From Actinomyces culturomici (GTDB lineage Bacteria > Actinomycetota > Actinomycetes > Actinomycetales > Actinomycetaceae): a stretch of DNA of 64,000 bases. Numbering within the stretch: position 1 is the first letter of the stretch; the number at the start of each line of letters is the position of its first letter. Below the pieces are notes generated by a model. The model saw only the letters and a list, made by a program, of their open reading frames with translations, was not told where the DNA came from and did not search any database. The stretch is from assembly GCF_900499005.1 (NCBI RefSeq), contig NZ_LS991316.1:158190-222189 (forward strand), in the 5' to 3' direction. This document shows positions 37,678 to 47,656 of this stretch, piece by piece. The translations under genes and the position numbers were made by a program.

Positions 37678-37759
37678 TGCCGCATTGTGCCGCACTCGGC
37701 GTCGTTCTCGCATCGAACCGGGCCCTCGCGGGCGCCCGAGCCCCGGCCCTCCCGTCGCC

Positions 37760-37885
37760 GACCCGCAGAAACGCACACAGTTTCTTGACCGTTGCCCGCA
37801 TCGAAACCCTGTGACCAGGACTTTTGGTGCGAGGCCCTGCTCGTCGGGCGTCGGCAGCGCCGAAACTGTGTGCGGAATTGCGGGG
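37760..37885. repeat. MITE-like inverted-repeat element between coaA and glmS
   Basis: CGCACACAGTTTC (37772-37784) and GAAACTGTGTGCG (37862-37874) are perfect 13-bp inverted repeats separated by 77 bp. With flanking CCCGCA/TGCGGG the arms reach about 23 bp with four mismatches. The interior (GTGACCAGGACTTTTGG) does not resemble the other repeat families. The 37678-37980 gap holds no gene. Confidence 0.65.
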
Positions 37886-37980
37886 AGTGTGGATCCGTCG
37901 AGCGTGAACAAGCGCGCAAAGTCGGGGAGAAGGGGCCGTGGGACGGGCGGCGGAGGCGCGCGTGTGGTGGAATTGGCGCC

Positions 37981-39894
<1,914 letters not shown>

Positions 39895-39913
39895 CGGCCT
39901 CGATCGGTTGAGA

Positions 39914-39948
39914 GGCGCCCGCCCCGGGGAACGGGGCGGGCGCCTTCT
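39914..39948 (+). terminator. Terminator after glmS
   Basis: GGCGCCCGCCCC pairs perfectly with GGGGCGGGCGCC around GGGGAAC, followed by TTCTCG, 20 bp after glmS. Confidence 0.8.
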
Positions 39949-39984
39949 CGTCGAACCCGCGGGCCCGTCCCTTCTCCTCGCGGC

Positions 39985-40115
39985 GAGCGCCCCGCCCCGG
40001 CCTCGTCGGTCGACGAGCGCGCATCGACTCCTCCCGGTGAGCGCCCCGCCCCGGCCTCGTCGGTCGACGAGCGCGCATCGACTCCTCGCGGCGAGCGCCC
40101 CGCCCCGGCCTCGTG
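39985..40115 (+). repeat. 54-bp tandem repeat carrying the dispersed palindrome
   Basis: GAGCGCCCCGCCCCGGCC begins at 39985, 40039 and 40093, so the period is 54 bp with about 2.4 copies. Each unit contains CCCCGGCCTCGTCGGTCGAC followed by GAGCGCG, a variant of the palindrome. Confidence 0.92.
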
Positions 40116-40170
40116 CGCGAACTCACCGCGGGCGCGACGACCGGATGCGGGGGAGCCCCGCCCGCGCCGC

Positions 40171-40176
40171 TACGCT
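40171..40176 (+). promoter_or_regulatory. -10 box of a leaderless transcript (sugar transporter)
   Basis: TACGCT ends 6 nt before the GTG at 40183. Confidence 0.55.
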
Positions 40177-40182
40177 TTCCCC

Positions 40183-41082
40183 GTGGCCGACCTCCTCCTC
40201 GCTCTGAGCTCCTCACTCGTCTTCGGGACGATGTCCGTCCTGCTCGTCGTCCTCGGCGGCGACGACCGGCAGCGGATTCTCGGGCTCATGGCCGGCGGGT
40301 TCGTCACCGCCCTCATCGCGACGCCCTTCCTCCACGTCCACTGGACGCCCCAGTCGGTCGTCGTCGCCTACCTCTCCGGCCTGCTCCTCGGGTGGGGCCT
40401 GTTCGACCAGACGATCTGCCTGCGCGTCCTCGGAGTCTCGCGGACGATGCCGACCTCGACGGGCATGCAGCTCGTCGCGATGTCGCTCGGCGGGGTCCTC
40501 CTCTTCGGCGAGTGGCGCCGCGGCGCGTCCCCGCTCTACGGCGGTGCGGCGATCCTCGCGCTGGTCCTCGGCGTGTGGCTCGTCTCCCGCCACGAGGCCC
40601 GCTCCGCCGAGGACGCCCTCGACCTCGACTGGGGGCGCGGGCTTCGACTGCTCCTCACGTCGACCTTCGGGCTCGTCGTCTACCTCCTCTTCGTCCGCTG
40701 GTTCGGCGTCGACGGCCAGACCGCGCTGCTTCCGCAGGCGCTGGGGTACATGACGGTCGCGCTCGTCCTCACCTCGCCGCGCTTCACCCCGTGGGACGGG
40801 CCGGCGGATACTCGATGGTCGAGGACGACTCTGCGTCAGCTGCTCCCCGGCATGATGTGGGGCGGCGCCGTCCTCATCCTCCAGGTCTCCGCGGGGCGCG
40901 TCGGCGTGGCGACCGGGTTCACGCTCTCGCAGCTCGGCATCCTCATCTCGACTCCGGCGGGGATCCTCCTGCTCGGCGAGCACCGCACGAAACGCGAGCT
41001 GCGCTGGACGGCGATGGGCGTCGCGCTCGTCATCCTCGGCGCGTTCCTCGCGGGCGCGGCGAAGGCGATCGACGCCGCCTGA
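40183..41082 (+). CDS. GRP-family sugar transporter (GlcU-like)
   Basis: 299 residues, about ten membrane helices. LLGWGLFDQTICLRVLGVSR, PTSTGMQLVAMSLGGVLLFG and GVATGFTLSQLGILISTPAG match the glucose/ribose porter (GRP) branch of the drug/metabolite superfamily, which imports glucose by proton symport. It starts with GTG without a Shine-Dalgarno site. The substrate is inferred from the family. Confidence 0.8.
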   Translation: MADLLLALSSSLVFGTMSVLLVVLGGDDRQRILGLMAGGFVTALIATPFLHVHWTPQSVVVAYLSGLLLGWGLFDQTICLRVLGVSRTMPTSTGMQLVAMSLGGVLLFGEWRRGASPLYGGAAILALVLGVWLVSRHEARSAEDALDLDWGRGLRLLLTSTFGLVVYLLFVRWFGVDGQTALLPQALGYMTVALVLTSPRFTPWDGPADTRWSRTTLRQLLPGMMWGGAVLILQVSAGRVGVATGFTLSQLGILISTPAGILLLGEHRTKRELRWTAMGVALVILGAFLAGAAKAIDAA

Positions 41083-41100
41083 GTTTCCGCTCCTTCTCCC

Positions 41101-41120
41101 GATCGACGAGGTCGGGGCGG
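41101..41120. repeat. Dispersed palindrome, right arm
   Basis: GATCGACGAGGTCGGGGCGG, 18 bp after the transporter stop codon. Confidence 0.6.
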
Positions 41121-41249
41121 CGCGCCGGATCGAGGGGGGAGATCCCGTCGGCGGGGGTCGGGTAATGCGGCTCTTCACGATCTGGGGGTGTGGTCGGGTG
41201 AGGCGGCGGTCTGGAGCCTCCCGGTGCTGCGGTCCTTCTCGGCGCGTGT

Positions 41250-41345
41250 GGTGGCTTTCCTCATGTTCGGCGGCGATACGAGGCGCCGGGATTTCGCCGC
41301 CGAACGGCGCCGAACGCCATCAAACGTCGTGAAAGCCGCCGAGCA
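41250..41345. repeat. Diverged TTTGGCGG-type stem-loop, copy 4
   Basis: GTTCGGCGGCGATACGAGG and its complement-like partner CGCCGCCGAACGG, then GAAAGCCGCCGAGCAC, parallel the other copies with T-to-C drift. It directly precedes the 94-bp array. Confidence 0.55.
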
Positions 41346-41373
41346 CTCCGACGGAAGCCCACCGAAGCAGGTC

Positions 41374-41690
41374 GAGACGGCGATGCAGGTCATGCGGGCC
41401 ACCGATCCCGTGCGCAGAGCGACTTGGATCGCACACTCGACGCCCCTCCCCGCCCACCATCCACGCCGAGACGGCGATGCAGGTCGTGCGGGCCATTGAT
41501 TCCGGGCGTGCGGCGACGTGGATCGCACACTCGACGCCCCACCCCACCCACCACGCGCGCCGAGACGGCGATGCAGGTCGTGCGGGCCACCGCTCCCGGG
41601 CGTGCGGCGACGTGGATCGCACACTCGACGCCCCTCCCCACCCACCACGCGCGCCGAGACGGCGATGCAGGTCGTGTAGGGCACTGACAA
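41374..41690 (+). repeat. 94-bp tandem array, three copies plus partial
   Basis: GAGACGGCGATGCAGGTC begins at 41374, 41468, 41562 and 41656, an exact 94-bp period. Each full unit contains GGATCGCACACTCGACGCCC. Within a unit GCGATGCAGGTC and GACGTGGATCGC are imperfect inverted repeats. The same unit and period recur in reverse at 63772. Confidence 0.95.
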
Positions 41691-41715
41691 CCGGCTACAC
41701 CCCCGACTGCGAAGA

Positions 41716-41906
41716 GCCGGTAATGCTCTCGGTGCTGGTCGGGTAATGCCTTCGGCAAATGAGGGGCGGGCGGCGCCCCCGTCGCTCGTGTCAGCAAAGA
41801 GATCCCCTCGGCGCGCGAAGGTGATGCTCTCGGCGGGGCCGGGTAATGCCGTCGGCGGGAACCGGGTAATGCCGTCGGCGGGGGTCGGGTAATGCTCTCG
41901 GCGAAT
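41716..41906. repeat. 22-bp AATGC-family array
   Basis: Units GGTAATGCTCTCGGTG (41719), GGTAATGCCTTCGGC (41741), GATCCCCTCGGCGCGCGAA, GGTGATGCTCTCGGCG, GGTAATGCCGTCGGCG twice and GGTAATGCTCTCGGCG follow with 21-23 bp spacing, broken by a short non-repeat stretch near 41760-41795. Confidence 0.85.
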
Positions 41907-41945
41907 GGGGGGCGGACGCAGGACGGAAGCGCCCACGGGGCGGAC

Positions 41946-41951
41946 TAGAGT
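41946..41951 (+). promoter_or_regulatory. -10 box of a leaderless transcript (TauE-like)
   Basis: TAGAGT ends 6 nt before the GTG at 41958. Confidence 0.55.
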
Positions 41952-41957
41952 CTCATC

Positions 41958-42797
41958 GTGCCGTTCGACCCCGCCGCCCTCATCGATTCGATCGAGCGCA
42001 TCGCCGTCGAGACGGTGCCGACGCTCGGCTCGCTCGGCGTCGCCCCGCACCTCCTCGTCCTTCTGGGCGCCGCCTTCCTCGCCGGCGCCGTCGACGCCGT
42101 CGTCGGCGGCGGCGGACTCATCCAGCTTCCGGCCGTCCTCCTCGTCCCGGGCATCGCACCGGTCACCGCGCTCGCGACGAACAAGCTCGCGAGCTTCGCC
42201 GGAACCGGCACGGCCGCCGTCGCCTACTCGCGGAGGATCGGCTCCGACCTGCGCATCGCCGCCCCGACCGCGCTCCTCGCGTTCCTCGCCGCGTCCGGGG
42301 GCGCGGGCCTCGCCTCGAGGATCCCGAAGAACTCCTTCACCCCGCTCGTCATCGGCGCGCTCCTCGTCGTCCTCGTCCTCACGATCGCGAAGCCGCAGCT
42401 CTTCGCCTCGAAGCGCTCCGGACTGCCGATCGGCGCCCTGATCGCGCGCACCGTCCCATTCGGAGGAATCGTCGGCCTCTACGACGGGCTCCTCGGGCCG
42501 GGGACGGGCTCGTTCCTCCTCATGGCGTTCATCGGCGCCGCCCAGATGGACGTCCTGCGCGCGACCGCGCTGACGAAGATCGTCAATTCCGCGACGAACC
42601 TCGGCGCGCTCCTCTTCTTCGGCGCGCACGGCGCGATCGACTGGCCGCTCGGGCTCGCGATGGCCGCCGCGAACATGGCGGGCGGCTACACCGGCGCCCG
42701 CTGGGCGACCCGCCTCGGAGCCCGCTTCATCCGCCGCGTCCTCGTCATCGTCGTCCTCGCGCTCCTCGTCAAGCTCGCCTCGCAGCTCGTCGCCTAG
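41958..42797 (+). CDS. TauE/SafE-family membrane transporter
   Basis: 279 residues, about eight membrane helices. GAAFLAGAVDAVVGGGGLIQ, ATNKLASFAGTGTAAVAYSR and GLYDGLLGPGTGSFLLMAF are the paired family motifs. Members export sulfite, sulfoacetate or related organic anions; the substrate here is unknown. The start is a GTG without a ribosome site. Confidence 0.9.
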   Translation: MPFDPAALIDSIERIAVETVPTLGSLGVAPHLLVLLGAAFLAGAVDAVVGGGGLIQLPAVLLVPGIAPVTALATNKLASFAGTGTAAVAYSRRIGSDLRIAAPTALLAFLAASGGAGLASRIPKNSFTPLVIGALLVVLVLTIAKPQLFASKRSGLPIGALIARTVPFGGIVGLYDGLLGPGTGSFLLMAFIGAAQMDVLRATALTKIVNSATNLGALLFFGAHGAIDWPLGLAMAAANMAGGYTGARWATRLGARFIRRVLVIVVLALLVKLASQLVA

Positions 42798-42916
42798 GCG
42801 CACGAGGCCGGAGCCGCTCCCCGAGAAGGACGACCGATGAGCCGCCGCCCCGCGGACCGAACTCCCCATCGCCCACGACTTGACCCTCACGCGACGTCAG
42901 GGCGCACGATGATCCC

Positions 42917-43786
42917 ATGAACGCCGGACGAAGCGAGGACGAGACGACGCAGCGGACCGGGAGCCCGGACGTCCCCCGACCGATCGGGGCCGGAGCCCCG
43001 GCCTCGTCGCTCTACACCATCGGCGAGGTCGCGGACCTCGTCGGTGTCACCGTGCGCACGCTCCACCACTGGGAGCGCGAGCGCGTGGTCGTCCCGTCGC
43101 GGCGCTCGCCCGCGGGCTACCGCCTCTACTCCGCCGAGGACGTCGCGCGCCTCCAGCGCGCGCTCGTCTATCGGGAGACGGGGATGGGGCTCGCGGACAT
43201 CGCCGAGGCGCTCGACTCGCTCGACGCCCCGGCGCAGCATCTGCGCAGGCAGCGCGCGCTCCTCGTCGAACGCATCGCCCGGCTCGAGGCGATGGTCGGC
43301 TCCGTGGACGCGCTCATCGACAAGGAGGAGAAGGACATGACCATGAGCCCCGAAGAACGATCGACGATCCTCGGCCGCGACTGGACCGAGGACCCGTACT
43401 ACGAGGAGGCGAAGGACCGCTACGGCGAGACCGACGACTGGGCGGAGTCTCAGCGTCGCCGCTCCGCCAGGGGTCCCGAGGGCGAGGCCGCGGCCGCGAA
43501 GCGCCTCGAGGAGGTCGAGGCCCGCATCGCCGACGCCATGCGCGCCGGCGTCGAGCCCGGCACCGAGAAGGCCAACGCGCTCGCCGACGCGCACCGCGCG
43601 GCCCTCGACTGGTTCGAGGTGACGCCCGGCAAGCATGCGATCCTCGCGCGCATGTACGTATCGGATCCGCGATTCCACGCCCGCTACGAGGCGGTCGCGC
43701 CCGGACTCGCGGAGTACCTCAAGGCGATCATCGACGCGAACGCGCTCGCCCACGGCGTCGACCCCGAGACGGCCGCCTGGGCCTGA
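42917..43786 (+). CDS. MerR-family regulator with TipAS effector domain
   Basis: 289 residues. After a disordered N-terminus of about 32 residues comes the winged helix (YTIGEVADLVGVTVRTLHHW), a coiled-coil dimerisation helix (about 110-140) and a TipAS-like domain (from about 150; DWFEVTPGKHAILARMYVSD). TipAL-type proteins bind thiopeptides or other drugs and activate promoters with a long spacer. The residues GAPASS are encoded by a copy of the dispersed palindrome (42994-43010). CACGAT lies 6 nt before the ATG. Confidence 0.9.
   Translation: MNAGRSEDETTQRTGSPDVPRPIGAGAPASSLYTIGEVADLVGVTVRTLHHWERERVVVPSRRSPAGYRLYSAEDVARLQRALVYRETGMGLADIAEALDSLDAPAQHLRRQRALLVERIARLEAMVGSVDALIDKEEKDMTMSPEERSTILGRDWTEDPYYEEAKDRYGETDDWAESQRRRSARGPEGEAAAAKRLEEVEARIADAMRAGVEPGTEKANALADAHRAALDWFEVTPGKHAILARMYVSDPRFHARYEAVAPGLAEYLKAIIDANALAHGVDPETAAWA
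42994..43010. repeat. Dispersed palindrome arm inside the MerR gene
   Basis: AGCCCCGGCCTCGTCGC encodes APASS in the disordered N-terminus, just before the helix-turn-helix. Confidence 0.6.
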
Positions 43787-43811
43787 GCCGCCGGGCGGCC
43801 AGCCCTGCGGG

Positions 43812-43905
43812 TGCTGGCAGTCCGGGTACTGGCAGTCCGAGTGCTGGCAGTCCGGGTACTGGCAGTCCGAGTGCTGGCAGTCCGAGTGCTGGCAGTCCGA
43901 GTGCT
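43812..43905 (+). repeat. 15-bp tandem repeat, six copies
   Basis: TGCTGGCAGTCCGGG and TACTGGCAGTCCGAG alternate from 43812, then TGCTGGCAGTCCGAG repeats, ending in TGCTGGCCG. It lies 26 bp after the MerR stop, so it is transcribed but not translated in that frame. Copy number is likely variable between strains. Confidence 0.92.
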
Positions 43906-43929
43906 GGCCGCCTCTCGTTGAGTCCCCCC

Positions 43930-43992
43930 TCACCGAAAGCATTACCTTTCCTCATCGAAAGCATCACCTTCGCCCGCCGAGGGGATCTCAGC
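43930..43992. repeat. 22-bp AATGC-family units, three copies, inverted
   Basis: CCGAAAGCATTACCTTTCC, TCGAAAGCATCACCTTCGCC and CCGAGGGGATCTCAGC lie about 21-22 bp apart. The remainder of the 43787-44114 gap shows no gene. Confidence 0.8.
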
Positions 43993-44101
43993 GCATGACG
44001 TCGCGTCGGGACTCGTATGATTTCGCGGCCCACGGCGCGTGACCTCGCCGCGCGAGGCGCATGACTGCGCGCGGAAGGTCGCCCGATCGGATGCCCGCGC
44101 C

Positions 44102-44107
44102 TAGCAT
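44102..44107 (+). promoter_or_regulatory. -10 box of a leaderless transcript (S4 protein)
   Basis: TAGCAT ends 7 nt before the ATG at 44115. Confidence 0.55.
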
Positions 44108-44114
44108 CTACCCC

Positions 44115-44669
44115 ATGACCGACTCCACCGCCCCGACCTCGTCCATCCCCCTACCGACGAGCGCGGAAGCCGACGGCGGAACGCCCGCGGCGGGTGGCCT
44201 CGCGCACCCGGGCGAGCCGGAGCCCGAGATCCCGCGCGGGGCGCTCGCCGACTCGGACTCGGTGCGCGTCGACACCTGGCTGTGGGCGATCAGGCGGACG
44301 AAGTCACGGTCGCAGGCGACCTCGGCCGCGCGCGCCGGGCACGTCAAGATCAACGGCGACACGGTCAAGGCGGCGCAGAAGGTGCGAGTCGGCGACGAGG
44401 TCAGGCTCCGCGTCGGGGGATTCGACCAGGTGCTCGTCGTTCGGCGGCTCCTCGTCAAGCGGGTCGGGGCCCCACAGGCGCGCGTCTGCTACGAGGACCT
44501 CACTCCCGAGCGGCCCCGCGTCGTCATCCCCGTCGCGCAGCGCGAACGCGGGACGGGCCGCCCTTCGAAGAAGGAGCGGCGAGAACTCGACCGCCTGCGC
44601 GGACGCGACTCCCACGACCACGCGCGCCTCGATCGGGCGGGCGATCTCGGGTTCGACTTCGAGGAGTGA
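44115..44669 (+). CDS. S4-domain RNA-binding protein (Hsp15/RqcP-like)
   Basis: 184 residues. The S4 domain covers about residues 55-105 (VRVDTWLWAIRRTKSRSQAT, AARAGHVKINGDTVKAAQKV, VGDEVRLRVGG), the pattern of heat-shock protein Hsp15, which binds stalled 50S subunits with peptidyl-tRNA. The basic C-terminus (RPSKKERRELDRLRGRD) is typical. The first 50 residues are disordered, and TAPTSS is encoded by a palindrome copy at 44128-44150. Confidence 0.88.
   Translation: MTDSTAPTSSIPLPTSAEADGGTPAAGGLAHPGEPEPEIPRGALADSDSVRVDTWLWAIRRTKSRSQATSAARAGHVKINGDTVKAAQKVRVGDEVRLRVGGFDQVLVVRRLLVKRVGAPQARVCYEDLTPERPRVVIPVAQRERGTGRPSKKERRELDRLRGRDSHDHARLDRAGDLGFDFEE
44128..44150. repeat. Dispersed palindrome arm inside the S4-domain gene
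   Basis: CCGCCCCGACCTCGTCCATC encodes TAPTSSI near the N-terminus. Confidence 0.55.
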
Positions 44670-44723
44670 TCCGCGCGCCGGGATCGGGAGGGGCGTCGCG
44701 CGGCTGGGTCCCGGTTCGTCATT

Positions 44724-44850
44724 GGAGTGGTTGACGACAATCGGAGGGGGTATGGGCCCTCCACTTGACGCGAACCCCTCCACTTGACGCGAACCCCTCC
44801 ACTTGACGCGAACCCCTCCACTTGACGCGAACCCCTCCACTTGTCGCGAA
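44724..44850 (+). repeat. 19-bp iteron-like array, five copies, with flanking inverted segment
   Basis: CCACTTGACGCGAACCCCT begins at 44761, 44780, 44799, 44818 and 44837, an exact 19-bp period; the last unit has TTGTCG. GGAGTGGTTGACGACAA at 44724 is a partly inverted relative. A matching non-tandem version lies at 20408-20545. The rest of the 44670-44928 gap has no gene. Confidence 0.92.
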
Positions 44851-44928
44851 CGCGGCGTGAACGCGGCGGACGCCCCGCCCGGCGCCCCGTCCGACGACCG
44901 GCGCCCCGTCCGACGACCGGCGCCTCGC

Positions 44929-47656
44929 TCAGAGCACCCGTTCCCGCTTCGCCGCACCCCGCGGGGTCACCGCGCGTGCGACGACGACGGCGACGAGCGG
45001 CGCGCCGACGAGGACGAGCACGAGTTCGGCCCAGGGGATCACCGGGGACAGGCCGACGAGTTCGGGGAAGGCGCCCGAACGGGCGATCGCGACGACGGCG
45101 AGCACTCCCGCGAAGAGACCGGACAGCACGGAGACCGGGACGCACGCGACCGCGAGCCCGATGCCCTGGTAGGCGCTCACGCGCGAGCGCAGCTCGGAGG
45201 TCGCGCCCATGGCCTCGAGGGTCTCGAAGTCGGGGCGCATGTCGGTCGCGGAGAGGACGACGACGAGAGCGACCGTGCCCGCGGCGGCGATGAGGGCGAC
45301 GAAGGCCGCGATGCGCGGAATGAGCAGGGCCGACCGGCTGCTGGATGACGCGGGCCGTCGTGCCCGGCACCGCCTTCGCGACGCGGGCCGAGAGGGCCTG
45401 GGCGCTGAAGGCGCTCACGGGGCGGTCGAGGACGAGGAGCTCCCCGATCGGCTTCGCGGGAAGGCTGAGGGCGGCCGCGGCCTTCGGCGAGAGGACGATG
45501 ACGTCGACCTCCGACCGCGCGGTCGCGGGCACGCGCGTCGTCGCGGTGATCGTCGGGTCGGGGGCGTCGGGATCCCCGTTCGACTCGGCGGCGAGCGCGT
45601 CGGTCATGTCGTGGGCGCGCAGCTCGGCGGTCCCGTCGGAGTCGATGTACCTCTCGTCGGGGAGGATCGCCCCGCCGGCGGTCAGCGTCGTCACCGCGCG
45701 CACCATCGCGTCGTCGGAGAGGATCCCCGAGGTCGCGAGGAAGGTGCCGTCGTCGACGATGTAGGCGAGGTCCATCTCGGCGATCGCCGGGTTCGCGACG
45801 TTGAGCGAGAGCGATTCACCGCCGTTGGGCGACACGGCCTCGACGACGAGGGCGGGGCCGTTGCTCGTACTCGACGCCCACGGCATGCCCCTGAGCGTCG
45901 CCGAGTCCTTGACGCTCCGTTCGTCGGCGACCGCGGCGGCCGCCGCGTTCTGCTTCGCGCGCGCCTGCACGGTCGAGTCCGAGGCGTCCGCGTCGGATAC
46001 GAGGACGGAGCCGCGCGGGCCGAGGTGGGCCTCGGCGTTCCAGGCGGCCTCGTTCGCGGAGGTGAGGGTGATGAGGAGTCCCGCGGCGATGAAGGTCGTC
46101 GTCATGAGGGACGCCATCGCGGGCAGGGTGCGGTGCCCGTTGCGGACGGCGTCGCGCAGGGCGAGGCGCACGCCGATCGGAGTCGCGTCCCTCACCCGCC
46201 AGCGCTTCGAGATCGCGTACGGGGCCGACCCGATGAGGCCGGCCTCGAGAAGCCCGACGCCGAGGGCGAGGAGGATGAGCGAGCCGATGATCGCGGCGGC
46301 GATCGTCGTCGGCACGGCGAGGAGGAGGGCGATCGGGTAGACGGGCGTGCGGCGGACGAGCTTCGAGGGCGCTCGCGCCTTCCCCATGATGACGGCGACC
46401 GAATCGATCGCGGCGAGGTCGCGTGCCGGTGAGATCGACGCGACGATCGACAGCACGAGCGGGAGGAGGGCCGCGGCGGCGAGCGACTGCCAGGGGACGA
46501 TCGAGAATCCGAGGCCGTAGCCGAACCCGAATGCGAGGTCGGCGATCGCCACGAGGACGACTGCGACCGCGGACGAGAGGAGTCCGATCCTTTGCCCGAT
46601 CGCCGTCGTGAGGCGCCCCTGGTCGGCGTGGTCTCCGCCGATCGCGAGGATCGTCGCGGCGGTTCGGATCGCTCGGTTCTGGGCTACGGCGAAGATCGGG
46701 GTGACGAGGAGGACGAGTTCGATGAGGACGAGGAGCGAGCCGACGACGATGACGAAGGGCCGCCACATCTCGGACCGCGCGAGGGCCGGCTCCTGTCCTT
46801 CGAGGGCGAAGTGCGCGGGAGGATCGGCGAGGACGGCTCGCGAGATGACGAGGAACCCGGAGGAGTTGAGCGCGAGGACCTTCTCCCAGGTGACGGGCGC
46901 GCTCCCGACGACGTAGAAGGCGCTCGTCGATCCGCCGCCGACCGGGTAGGTTGCGAGGTCGAGGGTGCCCTCCCCGATGACGAGGCGCCGCTCGCCCTCG
47001 AACACCGAGTCGACGACGACGCTCGCCTTCTGCGTGGACGCGCCGTCGGCGGCGTTCGCCGCGGTCGAGACGACGAGGGAGGAGCCGACCGACACGCCGA
47101 GTTCGTCGGCGAGGTCGTCGCTGATCGCCGCCCGCCCGGCCGCGAGCTTCCCGGTCCCGCCGGGCACGCCGACTTCGGGGGCGTCGAGGGAGGCGGTCTG
47201 GAGGACGTCCTCGACCGATGTCGACTTCGCGGCGCCGACGCGGGTGACGCTCGCCCGATGCACGGTCTCGACGATCTCGAGCCGGTCCCCGTTCGGGACC
47301 CACGCCTCGAGGGTCTCCGCCACGTCGTCGTCGGTCACGTCCTTCCCACCGAGAGAGGAGTTCATGGAGCCGAGCGGATCCTGGGCGATGGACGAGCGGG
47401 CGATGCGGACCGCGACAGCCTGCGTGGTCGGACGGTCGCCGAGCCACTGGGCGGCGACGTAGCGCGGGGACGAGGTGATGGTCCAGGCGGTGACGCCGGT
47501 GATGATGAGGACGACCGGTAGGGCGATGATGGCGACGGCCGCGATCGAGCGCTTCACGTCGACGCGGATCGTCCGTCGGGCGATGCGCCTGGCGACTCTC
47601 CAGCGGCGCCGCGCCTCGAGGAAGGTCTCGAGGACGCGCGGCGTCCGTCGGCTCAT
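44929..47656 (-). pseudogene. FtsX/MacB-type ABC transporter permease, frameshifted
   Basis: From the ATG at 47656 the frame encodes about 770 residues: a basic N-terminus, a membrane helix (SIAAVAIIALPVVLIITGVTA), a large extracellular domain, a three-helix FtsX block (EMWRPFVIVVGSLLVLIELV...), a second block and a second extracellular domain. At about 45335-45350, after ARVIQQ, the reading frame slips by one base. The expected last helices continue in another frame (SALLIPRIAAFVALIAAAG..., then MRPDFETLEAMGATSEL...) to a stop at 44929. The total length is not a multiple of three. Either the gene is disabled or the base is an assembly error. It overlaps the ATPase gene by ATGA. Confidence 0.75.

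Larger units (their letters stand above)
41083..41945. other. Gene-free repeat island between sugar transporter and TauE-like gene
   Basis: No gene is supported in about 860 bp. In order: palindrome right arm (41101-41120), TTTGGCGG-type stem-loop (41250-41345), 94-bp tandem array (41374-41690), linker (41691-41715) and 22-bp array (41716-41906). Open frames here follow repeat sequence and recur with the array. Confidence 0.8.

Noticed and set aside
37885..37980. A glmS-type ribozyme or riboswitch before glmS
   Set aside because: The upstream sequence has none of the conserved ribozyme core and such elements are known mainly from Firmicutes.
41400..41797. Short open frames over the 94-bp array on both strands
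   Set aside because: They repeat with the 94-bp unit, lack start signals and change frame between units.
44761..44850. Possible replication origin from 19-bp iterons
   Set aside because: No rep, dnaA or partition gene and no AT-rich unwinding region is near.
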